Under the pieces are notes generated by a model that was given only the letters and a program-made list of their open reading frames with translations, was not told the DNA's origin and did no database searches. The position numbers and the translations under genes are program-made. Source: Saprospiraceae bacterium UBA3362 (GTDB taxonomy: Bacteria; Bacteroidota; Bacteroidia; Chitinophagales; Saprospiraceae). Taken from it: a DNA stretch of 10,860 nt. Shown in pieces: positions 6,836-10,860 of the stretch. The stretch is taken from the NCBI GenBank assembly GCA_002360455.1, contig DEQQ01000007.1, forward strand, positions 1-10,860, written 5' to 3'. How positions within the stretch are numbered: the first letter of the stretch is position 1; each line of letters starts with the position of its first letter.

Positions 6836-7837
6836 ATGAATTCGAGCGGGATCAAAAAAGAGTTGTTGGAGAGTTTGCAAAATGACTGCGGACGCTATCA
6901 TATTGCGGTCTTGGGAGATGTGATGTTGGATCATTATATTTATGGGAGAGCCGAGAGGATTTCTCCTGAGGCTCCTGTGCCGGTGATCGGTTACATCAAA
7001 GAGCAATATATGCCAGGTGGAGCAGCAAATGTGGCAGCCAATCTCAAAGCCTTGGGTTGTGAGGTAAGTTTGTTTTCTGTAGTCGGTCAGGATCACGAAG
7101 CCGAACTATTAAAGTCATTGCTTGAACAGCAGGGCATCACTCATAAGAATATTCTGCATGACAAGCAACGCTTGAGCACTTGCAAGACGAGAATTGTAAG
7201 TTCAAATCAGCAGATGTTGAGATTGGATAAAGAGCAGACCAATCCCCTGTCCATAGAAAAAACTGAAGAGCTGGTGCATGAGCTCATGACACAGCATCAA
7301 AAGAAAGCCATCCACGCCATCATATTGCAAGATTATAATAAGGGAGTATTGCATCCTCTGTTGATTGAGAGATTGATCAAGTTTTGTAATGAGCAGAGTA
7401 TTCGGGTTCATGTTGACCCCAAGAAAGATCATTTTTTTGATTACCAAAATGTGCAGCTGTTTAAGCCCAATCTCAAGGAGGCAGCACAGGCCTGCGGCAT
7501 GGAAGAATCTGCAGATCCCGAGCAGTTGCTGCGATTGAGTGAGCATCTGCATCGACGTCTGGGCATGAAACAATTGATGATCACTTGTGGGGCTCAGGGA
7601 ATATGGATTTATGATCATCAGGTTGCAGAGCTTGTTCCGACTCAAGTATTAAGTGTGAGAGATGTGAGTGGAGCAGGAGATACTGTGATTAGTTTAGCCA
7701 CAGTTTTAGCTTGTTTGGATTTTGATTTTAAGCAAATTGCGCAATTATGCAATCTTGCCGGAGGTCAGGTCTGCCAAAAATCTGGAGTGGTGACTGTGGA
7801 TAAAGTTGAATTGCTCCAAGAAATTTCTGCGATTTAG
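6836..7837 (+). CDS. hldE: D-glycero-beta-D-manno-heptose-7-phosphate kinase (HldE/RfaE kinase domain)
   Basis: A 333-residue PfkB-family sugar kinase corresponding to the first domain of HldE (RfaE1), which phosphorylates D-glycero-D-manno-heptose 7-phosphate at C1 on the route to ADP-heptose for the LPS core. Diagnostic segments are GDVMLDHYIYG (27-37), RISPEAPVPV (41-50), the substrate-binding GGAANVAANL (61-70), QDYNKGVL (165-172), VDPKK (193-197), KPNLKEA (210-216) and the ATP/anion-hole motif DVSGAGDT (276-283) with catalytic Asp282. E. coli HldE is about 477 residues with a C-terminal adenylyltransferase domain. That domain is absent here and no separate gene for it is in the window, so it must be elsewhere. 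The 53-base gap after waaA has no clear promoter or terminator, so co-transcription is likely. Because ribokinase-family specificity can shift, the precise substrate is inferred from the RISPEAPVPV and GGAANVA context. Confidence 0.88.
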   Translation: MNSSGIKKELLESLQNDCGRYHIAVLGDVMLDHYIYGRAERISPEAPVPVIGYIKEQYMPGGAANVAANLKALGCEVSLFSVVGQDHEAELLKSLLEQQGITHKNILHDKQRLSTCKTRIVSSNQQMLRLDKEQTNPLSIEKTEELVHELMTQHQKKAIHAIILQDYNKGVLHPLLIERLIKFCNEQSIRVHVDPKKDHFFDYQNVQLFKPNLKEAAQACGMEESADPEQLLRLSEHLHRRLGMKQLMITCGAQGIWIYDHQVAELVPTQVLSVRDVSGAGDTVISLATVLACLDFDFKQIAQLCNLAGGQVCQKSGVVTVDKVELLQEISAI

Positions 7838-7859
7838 AGATAATTTTCATTAGAGGGAT

Positions 7860-7867
7860 TATTTTTG
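7860..7867 (+). promoter_or_regulatory. Possible -7 box for the 628-residue T9SS gene
   Basis: TATTTTTG matches TAnnTTTG exactly and lies 30 bases before the ATG at 7898, a sensible leader length. I see no TTG at 17-23 bases upstream, so the promoter is incomplete. The gene may also be read through from hldE, as no terminator is visible between them. Confidence 0.3.
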
Positions 7868-7897
7868 GGTTTTTAATTCAAAAAGATATTTTCCATA

Positions 7898-9784
7898 ATG
7901 AAAAAACTATTACTTGGTCTAGGGTTTTTAATTTTATACACTGCACTGGAAGCTCAGACTATCAAGCTTATTTGGGGTGGTGCAAATAGTGCCAGCGGCT
8001 CATTTCAAAATGGCTTGAACGATTGGGAAACTGTAGGATTGAGCTCTGCTATCAAAGATTCCAGTAAAAATGCCGTATGGATGTGGTCAGGTCAAGGCAA
8101 AGTAAATCAGGGAGGCTATTCTGTAAATTTGTCCGGTATCGAATCCGTAACAAAAGATAACGGAGCAGCAATATTTCATTCAGATTTTTTGGACAACGGA
8201 GGAGATAAGGCCAAGTTAGGTAAAGGTTCTGCGCCTAGCCCGCAGTCCGGTGCATTGATTAGTCCTGTGATCAGTTGTGCAGGGAGGAGCACTGTGTTGT
8301 TGACTTTTACACAATATTTTAGAAATTATAATGCTCATTGTTATCTTGATTTATCTGTAGATGGTGGAGCTAACTGGACAGAGAGATTAACATTGAATGA
8401 GGATGTTGGAATCGAACAACGAACATCAAGAGATGATCAACGATATATTAATCTTTCAAAATATTTAGCCAACAAGTCCAATGTGAAGTTCAGATTTGTA
8501 TTTGAAGGAGATTATTATTTTTGGGCAATAGATGATGTGTCATTGATAGAGCAGCTAGAATATTCTATAGGAATTCATCAAGTCCAATATGCTCCACCTG
8601 CTTATGCACAGCCTTTGAGTCAGGTATGCGATCAAGAATTTGGATTTACTGCGGAATTGTTTAATGATGGAAGTGTAGATCAGACCAATGCGGTATTAAA
8701 TTTGAGTGTAAAGGCAGAGGATGGGAGAGTTGTATTCAGCGATCGATTGACAGGAATAAAACTCCTTAAAGACAGCTTGTCCAATTGGGTTTCTATTCCG
8801 GGTAAATTCAATCCAAAGTCATTGACAGTTGGAAAATATTATATAGAATATATTTTATTTTCTTCGGGTTCGATTGATTTTGATCTAAGTGATAACTTCC
8901 ATAAAGACTCATTTGAAATTACAAATTCGAAGTATGCCCTTGCACCTAATGCAAAATTCGGTTACAGAGGATTTCAAGCAGAAGAACTTCAAGGTTGCTT
9001 GTACAGAACTTCAGATTGTTGGGTAAACTTTGATAAATTTGCTGCTCACAGTATTCAGTTTGCTGCTACTGCCTATGATCAAACTAAATCCTTGACGGGT
9101 CATAAGGTGAAAGCGCATCTGGTGAAAGTTCTGTCATCTGTTCCGGAAAATTGGACGGGATTTGATCTCAGCAGTGGTTTGAGTTCAAGCTCTGTAGAAT
9201 TGGTGGCATCGGGAGAATTTACTTTTACCAATGAAAAAAATCATCAGAGTGTAGATATTCCTCTCAGCAATGCTCAAGGCAACAAAGTATTGTTGGATAA
9301 GTCCACTCGTTATTTTGTATTTATAGAATATGCGTTTCAGCAGAACCCAAATCCTGAAACATGGATTTTTCAATCCGTGAGCCCGGATAAAAATTATTCT
9401 CATAGAGAATTTGCGATTTGTCTTATTGATAATGATGGTAACTGGTTTAGTGAAGGATGGCCTGAAGCTTATGTCCCATTTGTAAATCTCAACTTGGAAG
9501 TATTGACCAAGGAAGATGAAGTAAGTCTTGAATCTAATAGTTTTAGCTTGTTTCCAAATCCTGCCAATAACCAAATTGCGGTTGAGTTGAATGCTAAAAT
9601 TGAGGGCCCTGCAACTCTTGTAATGTTTGATGCTTTAGGCAAAGTGATTTATATTGAGAGCATTTCTAAAAAAGAGCAAAAAACATTTCCGCTGAATATT
9701 TCCGAACTGCAAGAAGGCCAATATTTTATTCGATTAACAAGCAATGAGGGAAGTTTGACAAAGAGTTTTGTGAAAGCAAAATAA
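7898..9784 (+). CDS. Secreted multidomain T9SS protein with a jelly-roll-like N-terminal domain
   Basis: A 628-residue protein from ATG 7898. Signal peptide residues 1-19 (MKK, hydrophobic LLLGLGFLILY, cleavage expected after LEA). Residues about 90-220 look like a concanavalin/MAM-type jelly-roll domain: HSDFLDNGG, the SGALISPVISC strand, DLSVDGGANW, and the closing YYFWAIDDVSL motif common in Bacteroidota secreted proteins. Residues about 225-345 resemble a CARDB or Ig-like strand domain (FNDGSVDQTNAVLNLSV, SDNFHKDSF). Residues about 350-535 form a further beta-rich region I cannot place. Residues 548-628 are a T9SS type A sorting tail (FSLFPNPANNQIAVEL, FDALGKVIY, LNISELQEGQYFIRL, KSFVKAK). 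The protein probably binds or modifies something outside the cell. No catalytic residues are evident. It is followed by a strong terminator and is unrelated in its body to the two leftward paralogues. Confidence 0.88.
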   Translation: MKKLLLGLGFLILYTALEAQTIKLIWGGANSASGSFQNGLNDWETVGLSSAIKDSSKNAVWMWSGQGKVNQGGYSVNLSGIESVTKDNGAAIFHSDFLDNGGDKAKLGKGSAPSPQSGALISPVISCAGRSTVLLTFTQYFRNYNAHCYLDLSVDGGANWTERLTLNEDVGIEQRTSRDDQRYINLSKYLANKSNVKFRFVFEGDYYFWAIDDVSLIEQLEYSIGIHQVQYAPPAYAQPLSQVCDQEFGFTAELFNDGSVDQTNAVLNLSVKAEDGRVVFSDRLTGIKLLKDSLSNWVSIPGKFNPKSLTVGKYYIEYILFSSGSIDFDLSDNFHKDSFEITNSKYALAPNAKFGYRGFQAEELQGCLYRTSDCWVNFDKFAAHSIQFAATAYDQTKSLTGHKVKAHLVKVLSSVPENWTGFDLSSGLSSSSVELVASGEFTFTNEKNHQSVDIPLSNAQGNKVLLDKSTRYFVFIEYAFQQNPNPETWIFQSVSPDKNYSHREFAICLIDNDGNWFSEGWPEAYVPFVNLNLEVLTKEDEVSLESNSFSLFPNPANNQIAVELNAKIEGPATLVMFDALGKVIYIESISKKEQKTFPLNISELQEGQYFIRLTSNEGSLTKSFVKAK

Positions 9785-9815
9785 TTTCTAAGCTAATACA
9801 GATCAAATAAAGTAA

Positions 9816-9850
9816 CAAAAGTCGATAAGAGGAATTCTTATCGACTTTTG
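9816..9850 (+). terminator. Strong hairpin terminator, possibly bidirectional
   Basis: CAAAAGTCGATAAGA (9816-9830) pairs perfectly over 15 bp with TCTTATCGACTTTTG (9836-9850) around a 5-base loop. The T-rich CTTTTATT follows. The arms end in A-runs and T-runs, so it could act on both strands. It lies 31 bases after the stop codon of the 628-residue gene and marks the end of the rightward cluster. Confidence 0.85.
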
Positions 9851-10024
9851 CTTTTATTAGCGATCTACATTCTTTATCCCAAAGTATGCACTTGAAAAGT
9901 ATAAGTAATCATTTTTATCCTGACTTGTCCCAATTGGAATTAGTGCGGTTATAAAATATTGATAATCAGATATAAATTTTAAAAATTAGACAAAAATTCC
10001 GCACAAAAGGAGTAAATTTACTCT

Positions 10025-10319
10025 ATGGAAATCAGAGTAATAACAACGGGATGAAAAATCAAAGGCTGTTCAAGTTGCAAAATATGATATCTATAAAAGG
10101 ATTAAACTTAAACCTATAAGATCCGCCCAAGATAGTCCTTAATCTATTTTACAGCTTGGGGCATGTCAAAAAAGTAACGAGAGCCAATAGATTCGAGCAA
10201 GTTTCGCTAAAAATGTCAATATTTATGCAACCAAAAAAACTATAGGATTAAATTTAATTGAAGAGGGCTGTGGTGTAATTCGAGAATTAATAGATTTGTT
10301 AAAGATGTCATTTCTTTCA
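10025..10319 (+). pseudogene. Decayed N-terminus of an IS1634/IS4-type transposase
   Basis: ATG at 10025 begins MEIRVITTG and then hits a TGA. Shifting frame at 10050 continues as DEKSKAVQVAKYDIYKR, then IKLKPIRSAQDSP. This matches the N-terminal pattern I recall for IS1634-group DDE transposases: 'M.iRvi.tg..(s)kAVQVv.Y...k...lKhIGSA.d'. The same second frame runs on to 10319 with only two in-frame stops (10140-10142 and 10188-10190), through SILQLGACQKSNESQ and TIGLNLIEEGCGVIRELID. The frameshift and two stops mean it is dead. The DDE catalytic core is not visible downstream. The family call is from memory of the consensus, so moderate at best. Confidence 0.42.
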
Positions 10320-10591
10320 TGACGAAGCCCAAGTAATGATGTGTTGTGAGTCGAGAATTTTATATCCAAACCTAAAAGATGAAAAGAGCATGAACGCTAT
10401 TTTGACAGTGATGTCATTCTTTTAAATCAAGCTTCTGAATTTCTACACAAAGTGCAGAAATTTATTTTTTGGAGCATTTTTTTAAAGTTTAGGTTTAACT
10501 CATTTGTATTAATTAATAATTGAAAGTCAGTGATTTATATATATTATTAAAAATATATTGATAATTATATATTAAGAATTAAAATAATATA

Positions 10592-10599
10592 TACCTTTG
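10592..10599 (+). promoter_or_regulatory. Possible -7 promoter box in the AT-rich region
   Basis: TACCTTTG is an exact TAnnTTTG match on the plus strand. The nearest upstream TTG ends at 10560, 31 bases away, which is too far for a normal -33 element. It lies 12 bases before the GTG of the short frame at 10612, which would leave almost no leader. It could instead serve the frame at 10778. Confidence 0.22.
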
Positions 10600-10611
10600 A
10601 TGCGGTAAATT

Positions 10612-10749
10612 GTGATTTTTCTGCTATTTTATTCTGTTGATTGGCAGCAATCACTTCCAATTTCAAAACCTATTAGTAGTTTAACTGAAATCCATAGTGA
10701 TTCTTGGGTTATCGGACAGTTTGCTAATAGCTTTCTTCCAAAAACCTAA
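10612..10749 (+). CDS. Short open frame, uncertain (possible gene fragment)
   Basis: A 45-codon frame beginning with GTG at 10612 and ending at TAA 10747-10749. The translation has a natural-looking composition for such AT-rich DNA, with several Trp and His (VDWQQSLPISK, IHSDSWVIGQFANSFLPKT), unlike the Lys/Asn/Ile-rich noise around it. There is no ATG start and no recognised family. It may be a real small protein, the remnant of a degraded gene, or chance. Confidence 0.15.
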   Translation: MIFLLFYSVDWQQSLPISKPISSLTEIHSDSWVIGQFANSFLPKT

Positions 10750-10777
10750 ATTCCTACGTTTCATTTTTTAACTATTA

Positions 10778-10860
10778 ATGGCATTGGAAAATTTGATTTC
10801 AAAAAAAGAGATCTTATTTTTTACTAAAAAACTTAGAACAAAAATGAATGCAGCCATTGC
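10778..10860 (+). CDS. Possible start of a gene cut off by the right edge
   Basis: ATG at 10778 opens a frame that stays open for 27 codons to the window edge (MALENLISKKEILFF..., Lys-rich). An in-frame TAA lies just upstream (10769-10771), so nothing extends it leftward. An alternative in-frame ATG is at 10844. Too short to recognise; it could be chance. Confidence 0.25.
   Translation, partial: MALENLISKKEILFFTKKLRTKMNAAI

Larger units (their letters stand above)
9851..10777. other. AT-rich gene-poor region
   Basis: About 930 bases without an intact gene. It holds an inverted GTGCGG/CCGCAC pair (9943-9948 and 9999-10004), a decayed transposase fragment (10025-10319), a very AT-rich stretch with many TATAT runs (about 10530-10595), a TACCTTTG box (10592-10599) and a 45-codon open frame (10612-10749). 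It has the look of a decaying insertion site. Confidence 0.5.

Noticed and set aside
6707..7096. Minus-strand frame of 129 codons, and others at 7202-7645 and 9185-9574
   Set aside because: They are antisense shadows of waaA, hldE and the 628-residue T9SS gene, which have strong family evidence.
9931..10004. GTGCGG/CCGCAC inverted pair (9943-9948, 9999-10004) and an AATTGGAA match near 10660 as IS ends
   Set aside because: The inverted pair is only 6 bases and too close together to bound an element, and the 8-base match is within chance for AT-rich DNA. No target-site duplication is visible.
1..10860. CRISPR arrays, tRNA or rRNA genes, prophage genes
   Set aside because: No regularly spaced short repeats, tRNA-like cloverleaf or rRNA segments, and no phage structural or integrase motifs were seen on either strand.

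Overview
The window is chromosomal DNA from a member of the Bacteroidota. The evidence is three proteins with type IX secretion (T9SS) C-terminal sorting tails, promoter-like boxes of the Bacteroidota type (TAnnTTTG), low GC with AT-rich spacers, few Shine-Dalgarno sites, and a Kdo/heptose lipopolysaccharide gene pair. The gene style resembles Saprospiraceae or related sphingobacterial lineages, but that placement is an impression.

Layout. (1) Positions 1-457, minus strand: start of a truncated lipoprotein gene. (2) Positions 772-4123, minus strand: two tandem paralogous genes for secreted, propeller-like T9SS proteins. Their last ~1 kb is about 95% identical in DNA, while their N-terminal halves have diverged strongly. 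Just upstream, overlapping the start of the second copy, is a decayed fragment that looks like the tail of another T9SS protein. (3) Positions ~4589-4782, plus strand: a dyad, a Bacteroidota-type promoter and a compact, apparently structured RNA element at 4663-4754, placed as the leader of the next operon. (4) Positions 4783-7837, plus strand: an envelope cluster containing an outer-membrane barrel-like protein, Kdo transferase (waaA/kdtA, overlapping by one base) and a heptose-7-phosphate kinase (hldE kinase domain, monofunctional). (5) Positions 7898-9784: a large secreted T9SS protein with a jelly-roll-like domain, followed by a perfect 15-bp hairpin terminator. (6) Positions 9851-10860: very AT-rich and gene-poor, holding what looks like the decayed 5' end of an IS1634/IS4-type transposase gene and, at the right edge, unresolved short open frames.

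How it fits together. WaaA adds Kdo to lipid A and the HldE-type kinase feeds ADP-heptose synthesis, so region 4 serves the LPS inner core, with the barrel-like protein as an uncharacterised envelope partner. The paralogous pair and the 628-residue protein are cargo of the T9SS, exported to the surface or medium. No clearly new multi-gene system is visible. The most interesting items are the structured RNA-like leader at 4663-4754 and the mosaic divergence of the tandem paralogues.
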